Shown here piece after piece: positions 58,901 to 63,643 of a DNA stretch of 64,000 nt. Within the stretch, counting starts at the first letter, position 1; each line of letters starts with the position of its first letter. Both the position numbers and the translations under genes were made by a program. The notes beneath the pieces are model-generated. The model saw only the letters and a program-made list of their open reading frames with translations. It searched no databases and had not been told where the DNA came from. The DNA lies in assembly GCF_019393635.1 (NCBI RefSeq), contig NC_057862.1:97208659-97272658 (forward strand), given 5' to 3'. The DNA is from Dromiciops gliroides (taxonomy: Eukaryota; Chordata; Mammalia; Microbiotheria; Microbiotheriidae).

Positions 58901-59967
58901 TCACGTTTTTACGGTGTTTATGCGGCTTGGAAAAAAAAGAAGTCCTTTGAAAAATAATGACAGATGCGCAGATCTTTGTAGAGTATTACTATATTGTGCA
59001 ACATGGGTCCATACATTTGACCCACTGTGGTATTTATCAGGTTTACGAGGCCAGGGAAAAAGGGAAAAAAAGTTTTATGAAAAATATCAGATGCACAAGA
59101 CTAAACTAAACTAACTATACCAGTTAGAAAGAATAGTATCTACAATCTGAGCTGACTGCTAACCTATCGGGAATTAGGTCCAAGGTTGGTTTCCCAGCGC
59201 CCCTGGCAACCTTGATTACGCAAGGCCACGGGCTGTACGGGGGCCAGACTACGAAAGGGAAAGTGTGAAGGGGGGGGTTGTAAACATTACAGGGTGTCAG
59301 GCACTGCCCACATTCTCCTAGGCCTCTGAAGGTTATTCCCGGGGCCCGGGGCCTCGTCCTGAGTGAGTGAGGACCCTAGGTTTCCATTTATAATAGTTTC
59401 GAGGTCCGTCTCTCGTGTTTGGTTGTGTTTTTCCTTTGTCTCGGTGCCAGGGCCGCCAGGGGGCCGGGGCCGGGGTCGGGGCTGACCACCAGAGCGGTTC
59501 CCCCGAGGCGCGCTTCAGCAAGGGTTAAATTAGGAAAATCCCGGCTCCCGCCTCCGCCTTCCCCTCACGCCGCCGCCGCCGCCGCCTCCGCCGCCGCCGC
59601 TGCCTCGCCGCGCCCGAGCCCCGGCTGCGCTACCTGCCAGGAGTTTCTCCTTCAGCTGGTTCAATAGCTCGGCCGAAGTGGGGCCCTTGGGCTTGTACAC
59701 GGCGAACACGCCGCTCAGGGACAGCAGCTTGGCGGCCGCCGCCGAGCGGGCGGCCCCCGCTCCTCCCGTCACGGCCGTTGTGGTGTTGGCCGCCGCGCCT
59801 GATGCTGTCGTCGTAGTCGTCCCCCCAGCGGACGGGACCGCGGCCTTGGCTGAGGCCGCCGCCGACGCGGCCGTCCCCGTGGTAGTTGTTTTCGCTGCCT
59901 CTTCGGCCCTTTCTTTTGCTGTCGCCACTGTCGCTGCTGCTGCCACCGCCTTGCAGGCGGCCATCAT
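19262..59967 (-). CDS. TRUB1: TRUB1, tRNA/mRNA pseudouridine synthase 1 (whole gene, 8 coding exons)
   Basis: Enzyme of the TruB family that isomerises uridine to pseudouridine, chiefly U55 in the T-loop of tRNAs and in mRNAs with a T-loop-like GUUCNANNC hairpin (family knowledge). Eight exons on the minus strand join in frame (334+99+56+82+73+140+57+260 = 1101 bases, 366 residues). All introns are GT-AG. Family hallmarks in the joined product: Ala/Thr-rich N-terminus (1-79); start of the synthase domain (about 80-111); motif [11 protein letters not shown] with the catalytic Asp at 137; Lys-Tyr of motif II (164-165); [12 protein letters not shown] (about 212-223); motif III GFYIRSL (268-274); divergent acidic/basic C-terminal tail after about 325. 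It fits TRUB1 rather than mitochondrial TRUB2 throughout, and the length is close to the roughly 350 residues expected. No frameshift or premature stop was found, so the gene looks functional. Introns 1-7 are 5823, 10240, 15411, 3585, 1606, 2273 and 667 bases. Confidence 0.96.
19522..20188 (-). other. TRUB1 intron 7
   Basis: 667 bases, GT-AG. Contains a pure (CA)21 microsatellite at about 19873-19915 and nothing else recognisable. Confidence 0.9.
20189..20245 (-). CDS. TRUB1: TRUB1 exon 7 (motif III)
   Basis: 57-base exon with acceptor CATTCCAG| and donor AAAG|GTAAGG. It encodes [19 protein letters not shown] (residues 262-280). GFYIRSL is TruB motif III, whose Arg contacts the catalytic Asp in the family. 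Confidence 0.95.
20246..22518 (-). other. TRUB1 intron 6
   Basis: 2273 bases, AT-rich. One ancient SINE (21940-22125, opening GGATCATAGATTCAGAGC) related to the 6.5 kb copy. No young SINE. Confidence 0.9.
22519..22658 (-). CDS. TRUB1: TRUB1 exon 6
   Basis: 140-base exon with acceptor TTTTTTAG| and donor ATTAG|GTAAGG. It completes Leu215 and encodes [19 protein letters not shown] onward to Leu261, covering the substrate-binding insertion and the VYSLSLQKF strand. Ends in phase 1. Confidence 0.95.
22659..24264 (-). other. TRUB1 intron 5
   Basis: 1606 bases without a repeat that I can classify. Confidence 0.9.
24265..24337 (-). CDS. TRUB1: TRUB1 exon 5
   Basis: 73-base exon with acceptor TTGGCAG| and donor CCTCT|GTAAGT. 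It encodes residues 191-214 plus two bases of 215, ending in MQVPP. The conserved [12 protein letters not shown] motif is split by intron 5. Ends in phase 2. Confidence 0.95.
24338..27922 (-). other. TRUB1 intron 4
   Basis: 3585 bases. Carries a partial 7SL pseudogene (25720-25910), a 10-base-arm palindrome AAACATATAT/ATATATGTTT (about 26717) and a copy of the unnamed ancient repeat at 27550-27740. Confidence 0.9.
25720..25910 (+). pseudogene. 7SL (SRP RNA) pseudogene, 5' two-thirds
   Basis: Collinear with 7SL RNA: GCCTATAATTCCTACTACTG, GGATTAATAGATCACTTGA, GGGAGTTCTGAG, then GTGTCCACACTAAGTCTACA and CATCAATATGGGGAGCCC, and a GACCACCAGGTTGCCTAAGG-like stretch. The extreme 5' end is blurred and the 3' part after about residue 200 of the RNA is missing. 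Antisense to TRUB1. Too diverged to be a working SRP RNA. Confidence 0.8.
27923..28004 (-). CDS. TRUB1: TRUB1 exon 4 (motif II)
   Basis: 82-base exon with acceptor CCGTATAG| and donor TTACG|GTAGGA. It encodes residues 164-190 plus one base of 191. It begins with Lys-Tyr, the conserved motif II whose aromatic ring stacks near the active site in the family, followed by the [14 protein letters not shown] stretch typical of TruB proteins. Confidence 0.95.
28351..28494 (-). repeat. 5'-truncated SINE with 17-base duplication
   Basis: TCAATCACTATATTCTT at 28334-28350 and 28495-28511 is a perfect target-site duplication. The SINE lacks its last about 15 head bases. Sense relative to TRUB1. Confidence 0.95.
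29340..29575 (-). repeat. Long CORE-SINE with an adjoining CT run
   Basis: Minus-strand long SINE with an internal deletion (29340-29530) followed by (CT)11 at about 29551-29573. Confidence 0.75.
30580..31060. repeat. L2 tail and MIR fragment
   Basis: L2 3' text at about 30585-30680 and a MIR body at 30940-31050 (CTGTGTGACCTTAGGCAAG). Confidence 0.55.
31072..31220 (+). repeat. Short marsupial SINE
   Basis: Full copy between TTTAATATC duplications (31063-31071, 31221-31229). Confidence 0.93.
31880..32038 (+). repeat. SINE with (AAAAAC)n tail
   Basis: Flanked by ACAATACATTATAG and ACAATGCATTATAG (31866-31879, 32039-32052), one mismatch. Confidence 0.93.
32056..32198 (-). repeat. SINE inserted at the edge of the previous one
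   Basis: Minus-strand copy with a G/T-rich tail; CATTATAG at both sides reuses the right duplication of the 31880 SINE, so it is the younger insertion. Confidence 0.85.
33120..33320 (+). repeat. L1 3' end
   Basis: GAGAGGGGAGGGAAGAGAG and AAAAATGGAACTCAAAAAATA... ACATGTAATTGAGAAAAATTAAAATAAA is the L1 3' UTR with A-rich tail. Confidence 0.6.
33350..34179 (-). mobile_element. CpG-rich LTR-like segment (D)
   Basis: An 830-base block with much higher GC and CpG than its AT-rich surroundings. In minus sense it runs TGTATTGTGGG...CTCTTACA, with a TATATA-like box near 33755-33762. These are LTR-like features, but I found no clean target-site duplication and no AATAAA in a good place. A 121-codon plus-strand frame (33882-34247) has no recognisable domain. 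Alternatives: another GC-rich repeat or a small CpG island. Confidence 0.4.
34428..34590 (-). repeat. SINE with perfect 15-base duplication
   Basis: TTTTTCAGTATTTTT at 34413-34427 and 34591-34605. Sense to TRUB1. Confidence 0.95.
34670..34940 (-). repeat. CR1/L3 LINE 3' relict
   Basis: Antisense text: ATGACAACCCTTCAAATACTTG, CATGTCTCCATTAGTC, CTCCTCAAGGCTAAACAG, TCATCCTGGCTATTCTCCTC. Confidence 0.75.
35085..35410. repeat. Degenerate tandem duplication, period about 160
   Basis: Unit 1 (35085-35244) and unit 2 (35245 to about 35410) share, in order, an ACCTC(A/G)TCTTGAAC(T/C)ATTCAA block, AACAGAATTxTC, an AAAAATATCCT block, TTCAG, and AAATATATTACAGAAA(A/G)GAGGCA. The unit is not a repeat type that I know. 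Confidence 0.85.
35455..36110 (+). repeat. L1 ORF2 3' end and 3' UTR fragment
   Basis: L1 phrases in order: AGCTATCAACAGCCATGTG, CATTTTGGAAAGCAATTTGG, GAGAAATGGCTAAACAAATTAT, GAATATTATTATGCCATAAG. Frames broken. Confidence 0.8.
36211..36365 (-). repeat. SINE with imperfect duplication
   Basis: ATGATGGTCCCCTTT (36196-36210) versus ATGATGATCCCTTTT on the right. Box B mutated (GTTTAAATC). Confidence 0.85.
36480..37470 (+). repeat. Unnamed ancient repeat, long copy
   Basis: Starts ATTAAGCACCTATTATGTACATGGCACTGTGC, then GGAACTGGGGATACC, and 600-900 bases on has AGATTGCAGAGGGTCTTTAATGCC and AATAGGGAGCCATTCTGAGC, phrases that reappear in the 47.7 kb copy. Confidence 0.6.
37471..38430. other. Intronic, purine-rich, no feature
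   Basis: G/A-rich on the plus strand (notably 38080-38330) with no classified repeat. Confidence 0.4.
38434..38667 (+). repeat. Long CORE-SINE
   Basis: Head GGCAGCTAGGTGGCTCAGTGG, core with decayed CTGTGTGACTC, and the AAAACCCCATTGACAGTATGG...GACTAAACAACTA end. Confidence 0.85.
38780..39260 (+). repeat. L2 LINE 3' fragment
   Basis: CTTTCCTCCATCCAGGCCCAATC ... ACTACAGGCAAACTGGTCTCATC is the L2 3' region. Confidence 0.65.
40500..40643 (-). repeat. Short SINE
   Basis: Minus-strand copy with CTCCAT on both sides; sense to TRUB1. Confidence 0.9.
40660..40818. repeat. LINE-like 3' fragment, class not fixed
   Basis: TTATTATTTTCCAGTTACATG...TTTCTCCCTCCCTCTTCTCCCC is a marsupial interspersed phrase; I cannot name its family. 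Confidence 0.45.
40830..40982 (-). repeat. SINE with perfect 11-base duplication
   Basis: AACTCCATTAC at 40819-40829 and 40983-40993; inserted into the preceding LINE-like fragment. Confidence 0.95.
43416..43471 (-). CDS. TRUB1: TRUB1 exon 3
   Basis: 56-base exon with acceptor GACTTGCAG| and donor CCAAG|GTAAGA. It encodes [19 protein letters not shown] (residues 145-163), the segment that follows the catalytic loop in TruB enzymes. It ends in phase 0. Confidence 0.95.
44019..44515. mobile_element. hAT-Charlie type DNA transposon fossil
   Basis: Terminal inverted repeats CAGTGG(T)CCTCAAA / TTTGAGAACCACTG at the two ends, with decayed 8-bp flanks TGCTAAAT/CACTAAAT (six matches). The interior (ACCTTATTAGAAATTAAAACTG, AATAATAAACCCATTACAT, TATTTTGGTTGAGGTATG) follows a mammalian Charlie-derived non-autonomous element. 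No open transposase. Confidence 0.85.
45111..45743 (+). mobile_element. LTR-like segment E, interrupted by a SINE
   Basis: Has, in LTR order and spacing, CCAAT (45553-45557), TATAAAA (45595-45601) and AATAAA (45675-45680), and ends TTGTGACA at 45743. The start at TGTGTACGACTC (45111) is a guess; no target-site duplication confirmed. Antisense to TRUB1. Confidence 0.55.
45234..45409 (-). repeat. SINE inside LTR E
   Basis: Minus-strand copy with a (GGTTTT)n-like tail; short AGATG duplications on each side. Confidence 0.85.
45744..45965 (+). repeat. L2 LINE fragment
   Basis: CCTCAGCCCCTTTCCATTTC... ACTGCCATGTTAGTTTTCCT type L2 text. Confidence 0.5.
47290..47548 (-). pseudogene. Tc1/mariner-like transposase, C-terminal relict
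   Basis: Minus-strand frame contains [30 protein letters not shown] and [13 protein letters not shown]: the second catalytic Asp region, the SPDLN-IENLW block with the catalytic Glu, and the helix after it in Tc1-type DDE transposases. The frame then meets a stop where the family usually continues. The upstream DNA-binding half is absent, so this is a fragment only. Apparent Asp-Glu spacing is 37 residues, but with so much decay that is uncertain. Confidence 0.8.
47561..47712 (-). repeat. SINE with perfect 12-base duplication
   Basis: AGTCTAAGCACT at 47549-47560 and 47713-47724. Sense to TRUB1; sits at the join between the Tc1 relict and the ancient repeat. Confidence 0.95.
47725..48370 (+). 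repeat. Unnamed ancient repeat, best copy
   Basis: About 650 bases: TTAAGCACTGGGGATACAAC, CCTGCTCTCAAGGAACTCATAG, GGATTTTAGCTAGGACTTGAA, AACAGCAAGGAGGCTAGTGTC, GTTATGAAGGGCTTTAAACATC. Non-coding. Similar copies are dispersed through the window and I believe in other mammals; family name not recalled. Confidence 0.65.
48650..49310. repeat. MIR (minus) followed by L1 3' fragment (plus)
   Basis: 48780-48920 is an old MIR; 48925-49300 is L1 text (CAACTGTGGAATGGCTAAACAAATTATGG). Confidence 0.65.
49334..49626 (+). pseudogene. 7SL (SRP RNA) retropseudogene, full length
   Basis: Collinear with 7SL RNA end to end: GCTGGGTATGGTAGTACATACC, AAGGCTGAGGATGGTGGATCC, later GGTCAAAAATGGAGCATGTC, GTGGGATCAGGCTCAGGAATGG, CCACTGCACTTCCAGCCGGG. 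It ends in an A-rich tail and is flanked by AAGTCTTTGG on both sides (49324-49333, 49627-49636), the mark of L1-type retroposition. Point changes and indels through the Alu and S domains make it a pseudogene. Confidence 0.9.
49634..49790 (+). repeat. SINE next to the 7SL copy
   Basis: AAAAATAAAGTCTT at 49620-49633 and 49791-49804; it landed in the right duplication of the 7SL copy, so it is younger. Confidence 0.93.
49832..49974 (+). repeat. SINE with 18-base duplication
   Basis: AAGAAATGGCAC(T/G)CTAGG at 49814-49831 and 49975-49992, one mismatch. Confidence 0.95.
51165..52015 (+). repeat. L1 ORF2 end and 3' UTR
   Basis: Long L1 relict: GAGAAATGCAAATTAAACC, CAGATTGGTAAAGTTAACC, ACTGTTGGTGGAGCTGTGAA, CTTTGACCCACTATGAGACC, AGCAGCTCTTTTTGTGG, then the 3' UTR with AATGAGACACGCTTC. 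Frame broken. Confidence 0.85.
52050..52155 (+). repeat. 3' end of a long CORE-SINE
   Basis: GGAGAAGGAAATGGCAAATC to a decayed GACTGAACAACTGAA end. Confidence 0.75.
53712..53810 (-). CDS. TRUB1: TRUB1 exon 2 (catalytic motif I)
   Basis: Acceptor TTTAATAG| at 53811-53812 and donor G|GTAATA at 53711. The 99-base exon encodes residues 112-144 plus the first base of codon 145. It carries a basic linker (KRKKQ) and [10 protein letters not shown], the family's catalytic loop; its Asp (residue 137) is the nucleophile. Phase 1 at both ends. Confidence 0.96.
54825..55735. repeat. Head-to-head L1 fragments with a SINE inside
   Basis: 54825-55135 is L1 in minus orientation, 55145-55735 in plus orientation, both from the ORF2/3' end and overlapping by about 60 bases of L1 (GCAAAAAACTAGAAACAAAATAG type text). 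The plus piece is split by the SINE at 55298-55431. Confidence 0.7.
55298..55431 (+). repeat. SINE lacking box B
   Basis: AGAGAGATGG at 55288-55297 and 55432-55441. The GAGTTCAAATCC block is deleted between GGACCT and AGACACTTG. Confidence 0.93.
56136..56300 (+). repeat. SINE with a G13 tract at its 5' end
   Basis: Perfect AGACTTCAT duplications (56127-56135, 56301-56309). 13 G then ACGGGA precede the SINE head at about 56155. Confidence 0.93.
56445..56595 (+). repeat. Short SINE
   Basis: Full copy, poly-A tail; GAAACCTGTCTG/GAATCATGTCTG flanks suggest a decayed duplication. Confidence 0.88.
56636..56995 (+). repeat. Short SINE followed by truncated long CORE-SINE
   Basis: 56636-56800 short type with an AAAAAAAAAAA tail; 56803-56995 long type starting within box B and ending GAAATTACTAAACAACAGCAGCAAC. 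Confidence 0.85.
57215..57700 (+). repeat. L2 3' end split by a MIR
   Basis: L2 text at 57250-57380 and 57545-57680; a MIR (57385-57545, CTCCTCACCTGTAAAATTAAAGG-like) interrupts. Confidence 0.6.
58540..58771 (+). repeat. CORE-SINE (MIR/THER1-like)
   Basis: GGATTCAAATC-type B box, CTGTATGAACTTGGGCAGGTCAC, AAATAGGGATAGTAATAGTACC, ACTGTATAAATGTCAGC end. Confidence 0.8.
58849..59103. repeat. Tandem duplication, period 136, near the promoter
   Basis: Both units begin with the identical 18-base ATTACTATATTGTGCAAC (58849 and 58985), share GGxATTTATCA, TTTACG, a GGGAAAAAAA(A)G run and a GAAAAATAxxxxCAGATGC end. Unit type unknown; the frames do not agree between copies, so it is not protein-driven. 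Confidence 0.85.
59569..59603 (-). repeat. GCC/GGC trinucleotide repeat just inside intron 1
   Basis: About eleven CCG/GCC units with two interruptions, starting about 30 bases downstream of the exon 1 donor in transcript sense. Not coding in the spliced product. Confidence 0.8.
59634..59967 (-). CDS. TRUB1: TRUB1 exon 1 (start codon, N-terminal 111 residues)
   Basis: Reads from a double Met start (59967-59965 and 59964-59962) to the donor CAG|GTAGCG at 59633. Residues 1-79 are low-complexity Ala/Thr/Gly; residues 80-111 ([19 protein letters not shown]...) are the conserved first strand of the TruB domain. The second ATG has A at -3 and G at +4, a stronger Kozak context than the first (A at -3, A at +4), so the protein may start one residue later. 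The exon ends in phase 1, splitting a Glu codon with exon 2. The reading frame stays open past the donor into intron 1, which is read-through only. Confidence 0.95.
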
Positions 59968-60113
59968 TCTCCAACCGAAAACTCTTCCTCCTTAAGCGAG
60001 AAGCGCAGGCTGATGACGCGACCCCGAGAGCGACACGCCCACCTCCAACTGAATTCCTGGGGCTCCAAAAAATTTTAATCCTTCGCCTTCCCGGCGAGGG
60101 CCGAGGACGGAGA

Positions 60114-60132
60114 GCCTGCCGGGAGTTGTAGT
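60114..60132 (-). promoter_or_regulatory. ZNF143/STAF-type site, proximal
   Basis: On the minus strand reads ACTACAACTCCCGGCAGGC, very close to the known ZNF143 promoter element (ACTACAATTCCCAGCATGC type). About 150 bases upstream of the TRUB1 start codon. Confidence 0.75.
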
Positions 60133-60198
60133 GTGAAACCCCCAGGCCTCGCTGCTCTCTTCGTGGGGTGGCTGGGGTCGGCCGCCAAGAACTCCGGG

Positions 60199-60217
60199 GT
60201 TTGCTGGGAATTGCAGT
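60199..60217 (-). promoter_or_regulatory. ZNF143/STAF-type site, distal
   Basis: Minus strand ACTGCAATTCCCAGCAAAC, a second close match to the ZNF143 element, in the same orientation and 85 bases (about eight helical turns) upstream of the proximal site. Confidence 0.75.
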
Positions 60218-60239
60218 TTCTTCGTTGGCTTCTAAAGAT

Positions 60240-60830
60240 CTCTCCACCACCTGGCTCCAGTGGGTAGGAACATGCAAGGAGCTGCTTGTGGGAAAAGCTC
60301 CCCTTACCTTTTCCCTTAAGATGCCAAGTTTATCACCCCGTAAACATGCTTCACAGATGTCAGTCCATTCATTTTTCCTGAAGACACTACTAGACTTTTG
60401 TAAAAGGCTGTGACAGTCACAATAATAAATGAACTAATAATAACATAAATAACAATAATAAACTAGCAATATAACTAATCATTACTCATAAAATGAAAAT
60501 AGCTGTCTTCCCAAAACACATGAGATTAGCATATTTATTTTGAATCTTTTAATTGTTTAACTTTTGGAGCTTTAAATTTTGACTGATGATTTCACGTCTA
60601 TATTGGATATATTGCTTACCTTCTTAGTGAATGACTGAGGGGCAGGAAAAAGGGATTATTTTTTAAAGGAACAAAAAATTTTGACTCAAAATTTAAAGAC
60701 TGAAGCAACAAAGTCACATGACAGGCTGTCTAAGTATTTTGGACACAAGCATTCCCCCAAAGTTCTGTGTACCCTTAGAGTTCTGTGCATTTGTGATCCA
60801 AAAGTCTTAGAGCAGTTTTCTTTTATAAAC
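60240..60830. other. Upstream flank of TRUB1, no feature
   Basis: AT-rich (60420-60560 has ATAATAA-type runs); nothing classified. Confidence 0.5.
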
Positions 60831-60926
60831 ATTAATTAAATGTGCAGGCACTAAGTGCAGTCAGAGTGCTAAGCACTGGGAATAACACCAGGAAAAGGAA
60901 AACAGGCAAGGAACTCACAGTCAAAC
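60831..60926 (+). repeat. Ancient repeat, host of the LTR nest
   Basis: GCAGGCACTAAGTGCAG...TGCTAAGCACTGGGAATAAC...GGAACTCACAGTC belongs to the unnamed family; LTR A2 begins right after it. Confidence 0.6.
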
Positions 60927-61311
60927 TGATGTGGGATGGAATTAGGCATTGATTGTGAGTCATCCCAAAAGAATTAAGGGACTCAGTGACTCAGTTTCCC
61001 AAGTTTTATTACAATACTGTGAGTGAACACAGGGAGAGAACCAGAATAGTGGAAAAGTAACTCTCAAATAAGGAAAGAAAAGACAGTTATATTTATAGTT
61101 TAGATAAATTGATTATCAGTTTCATTATAATAATCTCCACCTTAGGGAGGTAGAGGGGAGGGCCTATCTTTCTCATTATAATAATCTCCATTTTAGGGAA
61201 GTACAAGGGGAAGACCTGTCCTAATTTGGAGTTCCTGGGGTCCTAAGTCAACCCTGAGGTGGGTACCCTTTTTCTGTAGAGGTGTGTTTTGGGGGTTTAC
61301 ACGTCATAAGG

Positions 61312-62633
61312 TGTGGTAAAGATAATGGAATTTGGGAGACTGATTGGGATGGGCCACACCTGGCCTGGCCTGTATGACATATGCTGCTGATGTCAGCAGG
61401 AGAAACCACTCTCCACAGGCAGTTTGAAGGACCTCCCCTTTTGGGGGAGGAAGAATAAATGCTCCCTGAGGGGAGCTCAGTCTTTTTCTGGAGTTACTTT
61501 CTTTCCGGTGGGGCAAGCTGCAAGAGCAGAGGAGAAAGAGGTTCTTTCTTAATAGTTTTGTCCTGTGGGCCCTGGCTGTTTTCCATTGAAGCTATGGACC
61601 CCAGGTGGTGAGTTAACATGAGCCCTGCTCTTTTGAATTAGCTTAACTGGAAGCGAGTTTGGGGATTGTGTAGATTTAGGTTAGAGTTAGGAGGATTATC
61701 CGTATTTCTTTTTCCCTATTCCCTTGTCTTTGATTTTATTAATTTCACCTTTGCTGTTTATTCCCATTAATAAAACCTGATCGTTTGTGGAAAAGAGGCT
61801 GTTAGGCTCCTTTCTTATTGGCCTGGGAGAAATATCTAAAAAGGCAGTTTGGAGGGGAAGGAGTTTTGGACCTGATGTAGGAGGCAAAAAGGGGGTTAAT
61901 AGAAAAAACCTAAGACCCAAGCTTTAATTCAGATATTAGCTCTAAAAGGGAGTCAGACCTCAGTTAATGGATAACTTATGTTAGGTTCTTGTACCCATAG
62001 TGATCAACATCCATAACGGACCAGAACAGGTCAGGTCAAAATAACAATAAAGGAAAAAAACAACCTATAGAAATTCTAATGAAAAATGATTATATTTTGA
62101 AACTAGTCATGGGAATCAGAAAGAGACATGGGCAGAAAAGGCTAAATTTGTCCCCAAATTCACCTTATGATGTGTAAACCCCCAAAACACACCTCCACTG
62201 AAAAAGGTACCGGCCTCGGGGGTTGGCTTAGGACTCCAGGAACTCCAAATTAGGATAAGCCCTCCCCTGAAACATCCCAAGGTGGAGAATATTATGAGTA
62301 GGACAGGCCCTCCCCTGTACCTCCCCAAGGTGGAGATTATTATGAGACTGATAATCAATTTATCCACACTATAAATATAACTGTCTTTCCTTTCCTTATT
62401 CGAGAGATACCTTTCCACTATTCTGTTTCTCTCCCTGTGGTCGCCCACAGTATTGCAATAAAACTTGGGAAACTGAGTCACTGAATCTTGTAATTCTTTT
62501 GGGATGACTCACAATCAATTTGACCCTAAATTCCAGCCCACATCAGACCTAGAGGTCCCTCATTATTTCTGGGACCCCAATATTGCAGTGAGCCACTCAA
62601 TTAACTCTCCCTATATTAAATTTGGCTCCCACA
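61312..62633 (+). mobile_element. Solo LTR B (middle layer), interrupted
   Basis: Begins TGTGGTAAAG and ends GGCTCCCACA with TGTGG/CCACA ends and an exact AAGG duplication (61308-61311, 62634-62637) that splits LTR A2. AATAAA at 61769-61774. About 645 bases after removing A3. It contains a CCTCCCC-TTTT-GGGGGAGG hairpin at about 61433. Confidence 0.87.
61873..62545 (+). mobile_element. Solo LTR A3 (inner layer)
   Basis: 673 bases, TGATGTAGGAGGC to AGCCCACATCA, exact GACC duplication (61869-61872, 62546-62549) splitting LTR B. Same family as A1 and A2; some internal differences at about 61990-62080. Confidence 0.9.
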
Positions 62634-62964
62634 AAGGTGAATCTGGGGACAAATTTGGCCTTTTCTGCACACGTCTCTTGCTGGTTCCCATGTTAAGTTT
62701 CAAAACATCTTCATTTATCATTTATTTCTAGTCTGAATTTCTATAGCCTGTCATTTTATTTAAGGTTTTCATGGCCTCTCTTCCTCTGTTCCTGTTATAG
62801 GTACTGATTTATGTGGGTAAAAGAACTTAGCATCCTGACTTGTAAGTTTTCCATTAACTAGGATCTGAATCCCTCTTAGAGCTCATATCTGAATTAGAGC
62901 TTGTGCCTTAGGTTTTTCTATTAACCTCTTTTTGCCTCCTACATCAAAACGGGTTCCAACATCA

Positions 62965-63240
62965 ATGAATCAAACATTTATTTATCCTTTATTATGGCCA
63001 AACATGGTTGTAAGAGCTGGAGATACAAGAGGCAAAAGATAATCCCTGTCTTCAAGGATTTTACAATTAAATTGGGAAGACAGCACTCAAAAAACAATAT
63101 ACAAACAAGCTGTAAACAGAATAAATTATAAATAACATAAGGAAAGCACTGGAATTAAGGGGGATCCAGAAGAGCTTCCTCTAGAAGGTGGGATTTTAAC
63201 AGAGATTTAAGAAAGTTATTAAAGTTTAAAACTGCACTAA
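62965..63240 (+). repeat. Unnamed ancient repeat copy
   Basis: AATCAAACATTTATTTATCC, GAGCTGGAGATACAAGAGG, CCTGTCTTCAAGGATTTTAC, GAAGGTGGGATTTTAACAGAG: same phrase order as at 47.7 kb. Confidence 0.6.
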
Positions 63241-63643
63241 GACTTTTGAGACTCTAATTTTTTTAAATAAAACTTTATTGATATCTTTGGGAGGGTTAAG
63301 AGTTTTTTTTTGCTTTTTGCTTTTACATCACCAAAATTTTCCCCAATATCCCTCCCTGTCTCCTTTTAGAGAGATATCTCATATATAATTCATTGTTACA
63401 TCAAGTTACTTGCTTCCATAAACTGGACCCTGGTGGACAAAGGAAACTATGAAGAGTTAGAATATTTGGACATATATGCAATCCAAATAAAAAGACCTTT
63501 TCTGTTTTCTACCTTACTCTTTTTTCTTTTTTTTGGTTGAAATTGGCATTTTCTATAATGGCTACCCAACAGAGATATAAAGGGGTTTGGTTTTTTTCAT
63601 TATCCTTTCATTCTCAGTGAAATTGGAGCTAGAAATTGGGAAT
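63241..63643. other. Unclassified repeat-like stretch
   Basis: Contains AAATAAAACTTTATTGATATC and a TTCCCCAATATCCCTCCCTG phrase like the 40.7 kb LINE-type fragment. No gene. Confidence 0.4.

Larger units (their letters stand above)
53811..59633 (-). other. TRUB1 intron 1
   Basis: 5.8 kb from the CpG island to exon 2. Contains head-to-head L1 pieces, a five-SINE cluster, an L2, a MIR and a tandem duplication near the promoter. Confidence 0.9.
59400..60220 (-). promoter_or_regulatory. TRUB1 CpG-island promoter and 5' UTR region
   Basis: The only long, dense CpG-rich, GC-rich block in the window. It surrounds exon 1 and reaches about 200 bases upstream of the start codon. There is no canonical TATA at a convincing distance; an AT-rich stretch (60066-60080) sits within GC-rich DNA. 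This is the layout of a housekeeping promoter. The exact transcription start cannot be read from sequence. Confidence 0.8.
60927..62946 (-). mobile_element. Solo LTR A2 (outer layer), interrupted
   Basis: Minus-strand LTR A in two parts, 60927-61311 (3' half) and 62638-62946 (5' half), together about 694 bases, the same length as A1. Ends TGATGT/ACATCA; exact AAAC duplication at 60923-60926 and 62947-62950. In minus sense TATAAAT lies at 61091-61097 and AATAAA at 61005-61010. It points toward TRUB1. Confidence 0.9.

Noticed and set aside
58754..59114. Overlapping frames of 67 and 100 codons in intron 1
   Set aside because: They cross the 136-base tandem duplication in different frames; no conserved protein repeat results.
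59630..60277. 215-codon minus-strand frame, Arg/Gly/Ser rich, over the CpG island
   Set aside because: It overlaps TRUB1 exon 1 in another frame; its length follows from GC richness and no domain is visible.
62116..62481. 121-codon minus-strand frame upstream of TRUB1
   Set aside because: Lies wholly within solo LTR A3, antisense; not a gene.
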